Under the pieces are notes generated by a model. The model made no database searches, was not told the origin of the DNA, and saw only the letters and a list, made by a program, of their open reading frames with translations. A stretch of DNA of 64,000 nt from Natrialba chahannaoensis JCM 10990. GTDB taxonomy: Archaea; Halobacteriota; Halobacteria; Halobacteriales; Natrialbaceae. This document shows, in pieces, positions 45,699 to 54,396 of this stretch. Location of the stretch: positions 64,775 to 128,774 of the forward strand of contig NZ_AOIN01000035.1 in assembly GCF_000337135.1 (NCBI RefSeq). Reading direction: 5' to 3'. Each line of letters opens with the position of its first letter. Positions within the stretch are counted from its first letter, which is position 1. The translations under genes and the position numbers were made by a program.

Positions 45699-45896
45699 TA
45701 CACTCCTCTCCTTTTGCGGCCAGCCAGTTTACGGCTGCTCGAATCGGTCCACAGTACTGGCTGTGGCCCCAGGCTGGTCGACTATTAAATACTGAAGAAC
45801 CGAGACTCGATCCTTGTAACTCGCGTATCAACGAGAGCTCAGTACGGCGACACGGGGTGCCTCTGAGTGGACGGGAGTGTCACCGCGAGCAGGCGT

Positions 45897-45947
45897 TATA
45901 GTAACAACTGAACTGGTTTACACACTGACTTTCAGTGTCTACTATAG
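45897..45947 (-). repeat. Short copy of the CTATAG palindromic repeat
   Basis: On the minus strand this begins CTATAGTAG-A-CACTGAAAGTC and continues with GTGTGTAAAC, CAGTT and CAGTTGTTACTATA, matching both ends of the 86-bp copy at 54875-54960 but missing its central hairpin. It includes the stop codon of the nitrilase pseudogene, so it truncates the end of that gene. Confidence 0.75.
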
Positions 45948-46436
45948 CCGTCGTAGTGCTCGGGCCGGCGAGACGCGAGTGCGTCGTCGTACGGGGTCAG
46001 CTCCTTCTTGCGCGCTCGAGTGAGATCACACGCCGTGGTGAGCGCGTGCTCGCCGTTGACCGGTGCCGGCCCGGTGAGCGGAAGTCCGTTCGGATCGAGA
46101 ATAACGCTCTGGCCGTCGAACGCGATGCCACGTTCGGTACCCGCGCGGTCTGTACAGGCCATGAAGACGCGGTTCGGCCATCGCAGCGAGTTCGGATTCC
46201 GATTCGAAGACGTAGCCCGAGGTTGCGAGTTCGGGGAGGACGATTAGATCGGCGTCTGCGTGTTCTCGGACGAGAGCGACCGTGTGCTCGCGGTTGCGCT
46301 CGATCTCGCCGAACGCGGGTGTCGTCTGTGCAACGACGATCTGCGCGTCGGTAGCGGTCGACTGGAACGCTGTGTCTGCGTTCGCTCCCGCGTCCGCTTC
46401 CGTTCTTGTCCCTGTGTCCGAACTCGCATCGGTCAT
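45932..46436 (-). pseudogene. Carbon-nitrogen hydrolase (nitrilase) pseudogene with internal deletion
   Basis: From the ATG at 46436 the frame reads a low-complexity leader, then QIVVAQTTPAFGEIERN and LIVLPELATSGYVFE, the N-terminal strand and catalytic Glu of the nitrilase superfamily. After ELAAMAEP the frame is lost and the sequence jumps into the C-terminal part, read in another frame as MACTDRAGTERGIAFDGQSV and GPAPVNGEH. Roughly 130-150 residues, with the catalytic Lys and Cys, are missing. Its ATG overlaps the end of the permease gene, so it was the last gene of the transporter operon. A repeat (45897-45947) caps its 3' end. Confidence 0.88.
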
Positions 46437-48415
46437 TACTCCCAGATCCCTCCGGAGAAGCGATCAATCGCCGTCATCACGACGACAGTGAGGGCGATGA
46501 AGACCACACTGGCTGCCGCGATGGTCGGCGAGTAGCCGTACCGAAGCGACTGGAAGATCTCGATCGGAATGGTGTCGACGAGGAACAACGATAGCAGCCA
46601 CGCGATGATGTACTCGTTCAACGAGAGGATGAACGCGAACAGTGCACCCGAGATCACGTTCGCTCGGATGAGCGGGTACGTGATGGTCCGCAGCGTTCGC
46701 AGCGACGACGCGCCGAGGTTCATCGCGGCCTCCTCGTAGGTCCGGTCGATCTCGTCTAACCCCTGTGAGATCAGGATGAACGGGAACGGCGCGTAGAAGA
46801 TCCCGTGTGCGACGATGATACTCGTCCGCGAGCCGGCGATGCCGAGCTCGAGGAAGAACACCAGGAACGCGACCCCGATGATCACCGGCGGCACGAGGAT
46901 CGGCAGCACACCAAAGGTGCCGTAGATGGAGCTCCACCTGTAGTCGAATCGGTCGAGAGCGAACGCGAGTCCGCCACCGATCGTCGTACTCAGGAGTGCT
47001 GCGGCCCCTGCGATGGCGAAGCTGTTGATTAACGCCAGCATCCAGTCCTCATTTGTGAAGAACTCGACGTACCACTGCATGGAGAACCCACCTGGTGGGA
47101 ACGTCAGGAACTCTTCGGGAGTGAACGAGACGGCGATGATGATCAGCAGCGGTACGGCGATGAACGCCATCGCAGCCGCGACGTACGCACGGAACGTCAC
47201 CCAGATCACCGATTCGCGCGTGTTGGCGTCGACGCGGGTGACGACAGAGTCGATCGCGTTCCCGATCTGACTGGCGACGGCAGTGAGTCCGATCACCGAC
47301 GCGGCGCTACCGAACCCGCCGCGGACTTTCGCGAGCGGGCTGGTTCCCGTCGAGCCGGGTTGCTGGGAGCCGCCGTCGGTCGCAATCTCTTCGCTCCCGC
47401 CGAGACTTCCCGCAGTGACGTTCGTCACGCGGATGAGCGCCCAGAGGAACACCAACACGACGAAGATGAGTCCGATACTCATCGCAGCGGCGAACGGATA
47501 GTTACTCTCGCTCATGATCTGCTGTTCGATCAGCACCGGGAGCGTCCGTTCGGCGGAACTCCCGAGCAGTCGTGGCAGCACGTACGACCCGAGCGCGAGG
47601 ATGAAGACGAGCGCCATCCCGCTCGTGATTCCGTTTTTCGAGAGGGGGAGCGTCACGCGACGGAACGTCTTCGCCGAACCCGCACCGAGATTCTTCGAGG
47701 CCTCGAGTAGCTCGCCGTCGATGTTCCGGATGCTGCTGTAGAGCGTGAGGACCATGAACGGCAGGAAGACGTACACCATGCCGACGACCAGTCCCCAGTA
47801 GCCCGGATAGAACGACTGTGGCTCGGAGAGAATTCCGGTCGCGACGCCGATCGAACTCAGGACGCCGCCGGAGGCCAGAATAACCTGCCAGGCGTACGCG
47901 CGGATGACGTACGTCACCCACAGCGACGAGATAATGGTGATAAGCAGCAGGCTACGCAGCCACGGTCGGTCCATCCGTGCGAGATAGTACGCGATCGGAT
48001 AGCCAAGCAGCAGCGAGAAGACGGCTGTCACGAGCGCCAGTTCGATCGTCAGCCACATCTGGCTGAGATAGAGTCCGGGCTCGATGAACGGCCAGGACGA
48101 CGTAAAGTCGACACTGACGAAGCGGAGGTAGTTCTCGAACGTGAACCCGAATTCGTACTGTCCGCCGGGGATGTTCACCCAGAAGCTGAAGACGAACAGC
48201 AGACACAGCGGGACGAAGAAGATGGCGACGAGCCAGAACAGCGGATACGACAGCGCGTACCACTTCGCTCTGGCCTTCAGTCCCGCGCGCCCGGAATCGT
48301 CCCCGCTTGCGGTGTCGCTACCGGTCGCTGTTCCACCATCGGCTGCGAGTTCGGGGGCAGCCTCGGTTGCGGGGGTGGTGTCAGTGTCAGCGCTGGTGTC
48401 GGTATCGGAACCCAT
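46436..48415 (-). CDS. Fused double permease of a spermidine/putrescine-type ABC transporter (PotB-PotC fusion)
   Basis: The protein has 659 residues, about twice a normal permease. The first BPD_transp_1 domain spans about 100-330 and the second about 440-645; each carries an EAA-like loop (ELLEASKNLGAGSAKTFRRV and EEAAMNLGASSLRTLRTITY). A Gly/Ser-rich linker (about 340-375) joins the halves, and about 12 membrane helices are predicted. In most organisms PotB and PotC are separate. Its start abuts the ATPase stop without any gap. It imports a polyamine or similar cation together with the binding protein and ATPase. Confidence 0.93.
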   Translation of the reverse strand: MGSDTDTSADTDTTPATEAAPELAADGGTATGSDTASGDDSGRAGLKARAKWYALSYPLFWLVAIFFVPLCLLFVFSFWVNIPGGQYEFGFTFENYLRFVSVDFTSSWPFIEPGLYLSQMWLTIELALVTAVFSLLLGYPIAYYLARMDRPWLRSLLLITIISSLWVTYVIRAYAWQVILASGGVLSSIGVATGILSEPQSFYPGYWGLVVGMVYVFLPFMVLTLYSSIRNIDGELLEASKNLGAGSAKTFRRVTLPLSKNGITSGMALVFILALGSYVLPRLLGSSAERTLPVLIEQQIMSESNYPFAAAMSIGLIFVVLVFLWALIRVTNVTAGSLGGSEEIATDGGSQQPGSTGTSPLAKVRGGFGSAASVIGLTAVASQIGNAIDSVVTRVDANTRESVIWVTFRAYVAAAMAFIAVPLLIIIAVSFTPEEFLTFPPGGFSMQWYVEFFTNEDWMLALINSFAIAGAAALLSTTIGGGLAFALDRFDYRWSSIYGTFGVLPILVPPVIIGVAFLVFFLELGIAGSRTSIIVAHGIFYAPFPFILISQGLDEIDRTYEEAAMNLGASSLRTLRTITYPLIRANVISGALFAFILSLNEYIIAWLLSLFLVDTIPIEIFQSLRYGYSPTIAAASVVFIALTVVVMTAIDRFSGGIWE

Positions 48416-49528
48416 CTATGCCTCCACGAGTCGGCAGTCGTCGGCCGCGACGGAGACCGCCACTCGGTCTCCGGGGCCTCGTTTATCCATCCCGCTTCGC
48501 CGAACGACGACGATCTTGCGGCCGCTGTCGGTTTCGAGATGGAATTCGACGCTACTGCCGAGGTGTCGTTTGAAGGTGATCTCTCCCTCGAAGACGGTCG
48601 TGGCACCAGTGTTTGTGCCACCGTCGGCACTGGCGACACCGGCGTTGCTGGCGGCTCCGTCGTCAAACCGGAACCGCTCCGGGCGGATGACGACCGAGGT
48701 GTTGTCGCCAGTCGACACACCGTTCTGTACCGCCGCCTGCACGGAGACATCGTCGCAGTCGACCATCGCGTAGCCGTTCTTGACCGCTGAGACGGTTCCG
48801 TCGAAGATGTTCGCCGTCCCGAGGAAGTCCGCAACGAAGCGGGAGTCGGGGTCGTTGTACACCTCTTCTGGCGGGCCGACCTGTTCGAACTGGCCGTCGT
48901 TCATGACGGCCAGACGGTCTGACATCGTCAGCGCCTCCTCCTGATTGTGCGTGACGAAGACGGTCGTGATGCCGATCTCCTGTTGAATGCGGCGCAGTTC
49001 GACCTGCATCTGCTCGCGCAGCTGTTTGTCGAGGCTCGCAAGCGGTTCGTCGAGCAATAGTGCTTTCGGCCGCGGTGCGAGTGCACGTGCGAGCGCGATA
49101 CGCTGCTGTTGGCCGCCGGAGAGCTGGTCTGGCGTGCGGTCGCCTACCCCGGGTAGTTCGACGAGTTCGAGCATCTCCGCAACGCGGGCGTCGATCTCCT
49201 CGGTGGTGTAGTCGCCGTCGGCTTCCATCCCGTAGGCGATGTTCTCGTGAATGGTCATGTGCGGGAACAGCGCGAAGTCCTGGAAGACCATCCCGGTGTC
49301 CCGCTCGTACGGTGGCGCGTCGGTTACCTCGTTCCCGTCGATGTGAACACTCCCGTCAGTTGGCGTCTCGAAACCAGCGATCGTTCGGAGGGTTGTCGTC
49401 TTGCCACAGCCAGACGGTCCGACGAGCGTCACGAACTCGCCGCTCTCGATGTCGATGTCGACACCTTTGACTGCGAGAACGCCACCCGGATATCGTTTCT
49501 TTACTCCTGCAAGTGAAATTCCACTCAT
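48416..49528 (-). CDS. potA: ABC transporter ATPase, PotA/spermidine-putrescine type
   Basis: The protein has 370 residues. Walker A GPSGCGKT is at 37-44, the signature LSGGQQQRIALARAL in the middle, Walker B LLLDEP, and a TOBE-like regulatory domain fills the last third (about 240-370). The ATG at 49528 gives MSGISLAGVKKRYPGG; a TTG six bases earlier is less likely. It follows the binding protein by 26 bases. Confidence 0.93.
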   Translation of the reverse strand: MSGISLAGVKKRYPGGVLAVKGVDIDIESGEFVTLVGPSGCGKTTTLRTIAGFETPTDGSVHIDGNEVTDAPPYERDTGMVFQDFALFPHMTIHENIAYGMEADGDYTTEEIDARVAEMLELVELPGVGDRTPDQLSGGQQQRIALARALAPRPKALLLDEPLASLDKQLREQMQVELRRIQQEIGITTVFVTHNQEEALTMSDRLAVMNDGQFEQVGPPEEVYNDPDSRFVADFLGTANIFDGTVSAVKNGYAMVDCDDVSVQAAVQNGVSTGDNTSVVIRPERFRFDDGAASNAGVASADGGTNTGATTVFEGEITFKRHLGSSVEFHLETDSGRKIVVVRRSGMDKRGPGDRVAVSVAADDCRLVEA

Positions 49529-49554
49529 AAACAATTAGATTTACGTCGATTGGC

Positions 49555-50658
49555 TTAGCCGATGATGAACTGTTCCCAGCGCTCACTAACCCAGTCCTCT
49601 TCCTCCACGTAGAGTTCGTACTTGGGCGTGATTGCTTCGTCCGGTCCTGGTCCAGCGATCTCCTCGTAGAAGTCGCCGTCAATCTCGGAGTACTCGCGTT
49701 CGACCGTCGGACTCGTGTACAGTCCCTGTGCGAGTTCGTCCTGCACTGCCGGCTGGCTCGCGTAGTCGATGAACTCGCGCGCCTCCTCCTTGAGGTCGGA
49801 CGTCTCGAGTGTGACCCAGAGCCCGGAGTCGAGGATCGATCCTTCCTGGACGAAGTTCGACTGGACTGGCGCGCCGTCGTCCTGCATGACTCGCGTAATG
49901 TCACTGTAGAGCATCCCTGCTGGCACTTCTCCGTCGCGCAGTCGCTGCTGGAACTCCGCTTCGTTCTCGTACCAGAAGTTCACCTGATCAGTGACGCCCT
50001 CTAGCTCTTCAAAGACTTCCTCGACGCCGTCGCGGTCGTCGAGAATGTCCTGTCCTCCGAAGTGCACTTCTGCGGTGACCTCGAGCAGGAACGAGTTCGA
50101 TGCGTAACCGAGCAGACCCAGCGTGTCCTCGTACTCCTCATCCCAGAGCACCTCCCAGGAGTCAACTGGCTCCTCGATGACATCCGTGTTCTGGACGAGG
50201 TTGATGTACCACGACAACGCGCCGATACTCGAGATGCCGCCGTCGGCCTCACCGACGAGGTCGTCGCTGATGTACTCGAGGTTCTCGAACTCGTCGTCGT
50301 CCCAGATGTGCCACAGATCGGAGTTCAGTCCCTGGAGGACACCGGTTTGTGCCATGATCGCGACGTCGACTGGCGCGTCGCCGGCACCGACGGCGTTCTC
50401 GTACTGCGTGAGCGCTTCCTCGGATGTTGGTTGTGCCTCTGACTCGACGCTGATGTCGGTTTCCTCTTCGAACGGAGCAAAGAGGTCCTCGTCCATGACA
50501 TCTTGGAACACACCGCCGTAGACCGCAACGGTCAGCGTGTCATCCCCGCCGTCGAGCATTCCTGTACAGCCTGCGAGTCCCCCGAGGGCGGCGACACTCC
50601 CCGCTGCCGCCGTCGATCGAAGGAACGTCCGTCTCCCATGCGTGTTTTCTGCTGGCAT
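49555..50658 (-). CDS. potD: Extracellular solute-binding lipoprotein of the spermidine/putrescine type
   Basis: The protein has 367 residues. HGRRTFLRSTAAAGSVAALGG then LAGC is a Tat signal with lipobox. The mature domain (TLTVAVYGGVFQDVMDEDL to LAQGLYTSP) is a family-1/PotD-like binding protein (SBP_bac_6/8). It would hand polyamines or related organic cations to the permease. ATG at 50658 is preceded by TATA-like TTTATGTAG (about 50695-50703) and a dyad GGCA-TACAAT-TGCC (50654-50667) that covers the start codon. Confidence 0.88.
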   Translation of the reverse strand: MPAENTHGRRTFLRSTAAAGSVAALGGLAGCTGMLDGGDDTLTVAVYGGVFQDVMDEDLFAPFEEETDISVESEAQPTSEEALTQYENAVGAGDAPVDVAIMAQTGVLQGLNSDLWHIWDDDEFENLEYISDDLVGEADGGISSIGALSWYINLVQNTDVIEEPVDSWEVLWDEEYEDTLGLLGYASNSFLLEVTAEVHFGGQDILDDRDGVEEVFEELEGVTDQVNFWYENEAEFQQRLRDGEVPAGMLYSDITRVMQDDGAPVQSNFVQEGSILDSGLWVTLETSDLKEEAREFIDYASQPAVQDELAQGLYTSPTVEREYSEIDGDFYEEIAGPGPDEAITPKYELYVEEEDWVSERWEQFIIG

Positions 50659-50667
50659 ACAATTGCC
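50654..50667. promoter_or_regulatory. Putative NrpR-type operator at the transporter operon: GGCA-N6-TGCC
   Basis: The dyad overlaps the binding-protein start codon and lies 28-45 bases after its TATA-like element. Only the outer GGCA/TGCC arms are symmetric. The GGTGGCAA on the coding strand could alternatively serve as a Shine-Dalgarno-like site 7 bases before the ATG; the regulator gene start (51847) has the same GGTGGCAA 4-6 bases before its ATG. Confidence 0.45.
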
Positions 50668-50842
50668 ACCTACACCACGTATCCTTGCTATCCCTACATA
50701 AAGCTTCCCACAGTGCGTGGTGACGTGTCTCTTAGCGACACTGTTACTCACCTCTCTTGTGTTATTTTAATCAGTTCACCAACTGACGAGGCCGTTCGCT
50801 ACCGTCTGCGTACGACTCACCTCACGACTGCTATATGGAATA

Positions 50843-51847
50843 TCAATTAAAATTCAGGTCGTCGCGATCGTGAACCTGTGCCAGTGTTTCCCATTCCGTC
50901 GCGATTCCCTCCTCAACACAGCGGGCAATGAGACACTCGGACAGACCGACGCACGTCAGCGAGGCGAACGCCCAGCCCGGCTCATCCCATGGGAACGGAC
51001 CGGGCTCCCGCGGCCGCCGCACGTCGACCACACCGCCGAGTTGGCGGCGAGTAGCGACTGCGAGCTCGTGTGCGCGGTCGTACTTCGCAAGCGGGAACTC
51101 ACGATTGTCGGCCACGAGAAGGCCTGGCTCACCCGCAAGCGCCGAGCCGACTGTTGTGCGACGCGCCTCGATCAGCAGCGATACCATGTCGACCGTCGCT
51201 CGCTCGTCTCCGATCACGTCGGTGAACCGCCTGATCGCACCGCCGTGGGCGGCTGGTTCCGGATCGTCGTAGGGGACGCTCTCCGGCTCCGCGTGGTACT
51301 CGACGACACCAGTCGTCTCGAGATCGGTATCGATCCCCTCGTTGAGCAACACGCCGTCGATCGTTACACTCGAGGGCGCGGCGATCTCGAGGAACTCCTC
51401 ACCGTTGCGCTCGACCGACTCGACTGCTGTCGCGGCTGGTCCCAGCGGCGAGTCATCGATCGCTGCGATGATCGCCTCGACATCCGATCGGTTCTCTGCT
51501 GGCACGGTGACGGTACCCACGACAACGTCCCCTTCGTCGATGTCTGGATTGTATGTCACGTGACTTGTCAGGTCTGCGAGCCGCTCTCGGACCTGTTCGA
51601 CACGGCCGCTCACACCGCCGCGCTCGAGCTCTGCGCGGCCGGCAACTGTCAGCCGCCTTCCCTTCCCGCCCGCTTTTTCGGTCAAGCCGGCGTCATCGAG
51701 GTCTGCGAGTGTGAGCCGGACCGTTCGCTCGGTGATGGAGTATCCCCGCTCGCGGAGATGGTTGGTCAGGTGGACGCTCCCGATGGGTTCGTGGGCCGCG
51801 AGCAGGCGGAGAATATCGTACGTTCGTCGATCCGGATCGCTCGTCAT
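50843..51847 (-). CDS. Second NrpR-like transcriptional regulator
   Basis: The protein has 334 residues. The winged helix (about 6-68, RRTYDILRLLAAHEPIGS, GYSITERTVRLTLADLDDAG) and DUF128 domain closely parallel the copy at 44556-45698 but without its long loop insert. It lies 10 bases downstream of the class III aminotransferase and 184 bases upstream of the binding-protein gene, in the same direction, so it could be autoregulated. It is a plausible local repressor of the amine-uptake operon, sensing 2-oxoglutarate if it resembles methanogen NrpR. Confidence 0.87.
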   Translation of the reverse strand: MTSDPDRRTYDILRLLAAHEPIGSVHLTNHLRERGYSITERTVRLTLADLDDAGLTEKAGGKGRRLTVAGRAELERGGVSGRVEQVRERLADLTSHVTYNPDIDEGDVVVGTVTVPAENRSDVEAIIAAIDDSPLGPAATAVESVERNGEEFLEIAAPSSVTIDGVLLNEGIDTDLETTGVVEYHAEPESVPYDDPEPAAHGGAIRRFTDVIGDERATVDMVSLLIEARRTTVGSALAGEPGLLVADNREFPLAKYDRAHELAVATRRQLGGVVDVRRPREPGPFPWDEPGWAFASLTCVGLSECLIARCVEEGIATEWETLAQVHDRDDLNFN

Positions 51848-51857
51848 CGTTTGCCAC

Positions 51858-53258
51858 CTACTGTGCAGCGGATAAATGCGTGGCGAGATCCGCGAAGGCG
51901 TCGATGTGTGCAGCAATGTCGTCTGCCGTATGCTGGACGCTGATCGTCCACTGCTGGGAGGCGTCGTGCGGGTGGGGGATGACGCCGCGGTTGAGCATTC
52001 CAAACCAGTAGGCTTCGTGGAGTTCCTCGTCGACGTGTTCCCAGTCGCGGAACGTTCGCACGCGCTCGTCCGTGAAGTACACCATTCCCTGTGACCCTGC
52101 GGTGACGACGTAGCCCTCGATACCAGCGTCGGCCATCACGTCGCGGTAGCCGTCCGCCAGGCGTTCTGAGAGCTCGGTGACGTGATCGTATGCGTCGTCC
52201 GTGAGGATCTCCCGCAGGGTGACACCGACCGCGCGCAGCGAGAGCGGGTTCCCGTTGTAGGTGCCGTAGTGTGCCGCACCGGTCGCGACGCCCTTCTCGA
52301 GATCAGCCGCGACCAGTTCCATGAGTTCTCGCTTGCCACCGAACGCGCCGACGGGGTAGCCGCCGCCGATCGCCTTCGCGAGTGCGACCAGATCCGGCTG
52401 GACGCCGTAGTACTCGGCCCCGCCGCCGGGTGCGATCTTCGCGCCGGTCTTGACTTCGTCGAAGATCAGGACGGCACCGAACTCGTCGGCCAGTTCGCGC
52501 AGCCGATGGAGGAAACCATCTTCCGGTTCGACGACGCCGAGATTGAAGCAGGCCGGTTCGACGAGAATCCCCGCAACCTCGTCCTCGTGGGCGTGGAGCA
52601 GTCGCTCGACGCTTGCTGCGTCGTTGTACTGCGCCAGGAGGATGTTCTCTGGGACAGATTCCGGGATTCCACGGGACTCCCTGATCGGCGTTGGATCGTC
52701 GGCCGGTCCGGCCTCGTCGAGCGGCGGCATCTTGCTCACGAGCGCCGGATCGTGCGCACCGTGGTACGCGCCTTCCATCCGGATGATCTTCTCGCGGCCG
52801 GTCGCCGCCCGTGCGAGGCGCATCGAGTGCATCACCGATTCGGTGCCGCTGTTCGTAAACCGGACCTGTTCGATCGCCTCCCAGCGGTCGATTAGCGGCT
52901 GCGCTGCGAACTCGATAAGGTCACTCGGTCGCGTGTACAGCGTCCCGTCGTCGATCTGCTCTTTCGTCGCTTCGGACAGTGCTGGATGCGTGTGTCCGAC
53001 GAGCTGAGTTCCGTTGTTCAGCGCGAAGTCCAGGTACTCGTTCCCGTCGATGTCGTGAATCGTCGTCCCCGTCGCCCGCTCGGCGTGAACGGGATACGGG
53101 TCATACGCACGATACGTGCTGCAAACGCCTGCGGGGACCAGCTCTCCCAGGTCCTCGGCAAGCGCCGCTGAGCCCGGTGTTTGTTCCTGGTACTGTTCGT
53201 GCTCGCTCGCGAGTAACTCCGCGGCCGACGTGTCGGATGGTCGTTCTGGCTCGGTCAT
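51858..53258 (-). CDS. Class III aminotransferase, glutamate-1-semialdehyde aminomutase-like
   Basis: The protein has 466 residues. The PLP lysine is in DLVALAKAIGGGYPVGAFGG, with ALNNGTQLVGHTHPAL, RFTNSGTESVMHSMRLAR and the FDEVKTGAKIAPGG region. This is close to HemL but the operon context (regulator, polyamine-type transporter) suggests an amine or omega-amino acid aminotransferase rather than heme synthesis. The ATG at 53258 is chosen because the TATA-like TATATTTGA (53307-53315) puts transcript start near 53283, after an upstream in-frame ATG at 53291. Confidence 0.85.
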   Translation of the reverse strand: MTEPERPSDTSAAELLASEHEQYQEQTPGSAALAEDLGELVPAGVCSTYRAYDPYPVHAERATGTTIHDIDGNEYLDFALNNGTQLVGHTHPALSEATKEQIDDGTLYTRPSDLIEFAAQPLIDRWEAIEQVRFTNSGTESVMHSMRLARAATGREKIIRMEGAYHGAHDPALVSKMPPLDEAGPADDPTPIRESRGIPESVPENILLAQYNDAASVERLLHAHEDEVAGILVEPACFNLGVVEPEDGFLHRLRELADEFGAVLIFDEVKTGAKIAPGGGAEYYGVQPDLVALAKAIGGGYPVGAFGGKRELMELVAADLEKGVATGAAHYGTYNGNPLSLRAVGVTLREILTDDAYDHVTELSERLADGYRDVMADAGIEGYVVTAGSQGMVYFTDERVRTFRDWEHVDEELHEAYWFGMLNRGVIPHPHDASQQWTISVQHTADDIAAHIDAFADLATHLSAAQ

Positions 53259-53765
53259 CAAATCCCGGAAATACACTTCCGGTTCTAGCATCAAGGACTT
53301 GCATCTCAAATATACCTTTCGGCGATGAGGGTCTCGTTCACTGGACTCGACACGGTGTACTCGACACTATACTCCTTATTCGAAGCTCAGCGGCCGGTCA
53401 GCACCACTGTGAGGCGATCCTGTTTGTCACTAAAACCGCTTTTTCACCTTACGCTGCCTATAACTAATCGCCGGCCATTGGTGTAGATGCGCCTCGATCA
53501 CGCCGCCGACGGCTCGGCGTCGTGTACTCGAGGACGATCCGATCATCCCCCCCACAATCGCCACCTCACATCGCCTGACCATCGGTTGCCCCCACTTCCC
53601 GCTTGGTCCCTCGCTGCCCCCCACCGCCCTTCCCCATCCACGCAACACCACCGTTCGCCACCCCGCTGGCGCACTCGTTGTCCTCCCCCGTGCCTATTTG
53701 CCTCCGCACTCACACGTACGTCCCCGCGTTGAGCGTTTTCCGACCACTATCGTCGTCGCTGCGCA
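53259..53765. other. Intergenic region between aminotransferase and phosphoesterase genes
   Basis: Apart from the promoter and dyad near 53267-53315, no gene is supported. From about 53520 to 53700 the plus strand is unusually pyrimidine-rich (many CCC and CAC runs) with short open frames that lack plausible protein features. No RNA gene was recognised. Confidence 0.5.
53267..53280. promoter_or_regulatory. Putative NrpR-type operator: GGAA-N6-TTCC
   Basis: GGAA-ATACAC-TTCC, extended to CCGGAA-N6-TTCCGG, lies between the TATA-like element (53307-53315) and the start codon (53258) of the aminotransferase-regulator operon, that is at the predicted transcript start. GGAA-N6-TTCC is the exact NrpR operator consensus described for Methanococcus maripaludis. 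Confidence 0.6.
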
Positions 53766-54299
53766 CTACGGCGACACGACGATCGACTCGAGTACCGTTC
53801 CGTCTGGTTGGCGCAGTTCGCCGGTGAGTTTGGTGTCGTCGCTGTCGCCGTTACCGTCGTCCGTTGCCTCGAGGACGATGAATCCGGGTCGATTCCCACG
53901 GGGCTGGGCATGACTGCCGGGATTGAGGAGGAGACAGTCCTCGGTTTCGATCACCGTCGGCCGGTGGGTGTGGCCCGAGACGACGATGTCGGCGTCTCGC
54001 GAGCGGCCGAACATCGCGAGTCCCATCTCGCCGCCGTCGCGGCGATGGGTGACGGCGAACCGGACGCCGCCTGCCTCGACGACGCGTGCCGTTGGGAGTC
54101 GATCGCGAACCGTGGCGCTGTCTGCGTTGCCGTGTACTGCAAAGAGGGTGTCACACTCGCGCTGGAACGACTCGAGTGCGACCGTGCTCGTGAAGTCGCC
54201 AGCGTGGATGACGGTGTCTGCCTCGCGCGCAGCGCGCAGCGCCTCACCGGTCAGTTCGTGGCCGCTGTTGCTGTGTGTGTCCGAAAAAATCGCGATCAT
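53766..54299 (-). CDS. Metallophosphoesterase, YfcE/MJ0936 family
   Basis: The protein has 177 residues with the complete calcineurin-like metal set: FSDTHSN (D6, H8), HAGDFTS, VHGNAD, VTHRRDGGE and VSGHTHRP. Small archaeal members act as phosphodiesterases on nucleotide substrates. The length and motif order match the family. Confidence 0.9.
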   Translation of the reverse strand: MIAIFSDTHSNSGHELTGEALRAAREADTVIHAGDFTSTVALESFQRECDTLFAVHGNADSATVRDRLPTARVVEAGGVRFAVTHRRDGGEMGLAMFGRSRDADIVVSGHTHRPTVIETEDCLLLNPGSHAQPRGNRPGFIVLEATDDGNGDSDDTKLTGELRQPDGTVLESIVVSP

Positions 54300-54396
54300 A
54301 TCTGCACCTTCGCCGGCGTGCGGGACGTTCCTTTCGACTCTGTTGAGCCTGCCGGCCCCGTCGGTCTGCTCGCTCGCTGCTGCGTTCTCTCACGAC

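Noticed and set aside
53487-53827. Overlapping short frames in the pyrimidine-rich intergenic DNA
   Set aside because: Proline/Ser/His-rich translations without start signals or family features; composition alone explains them.
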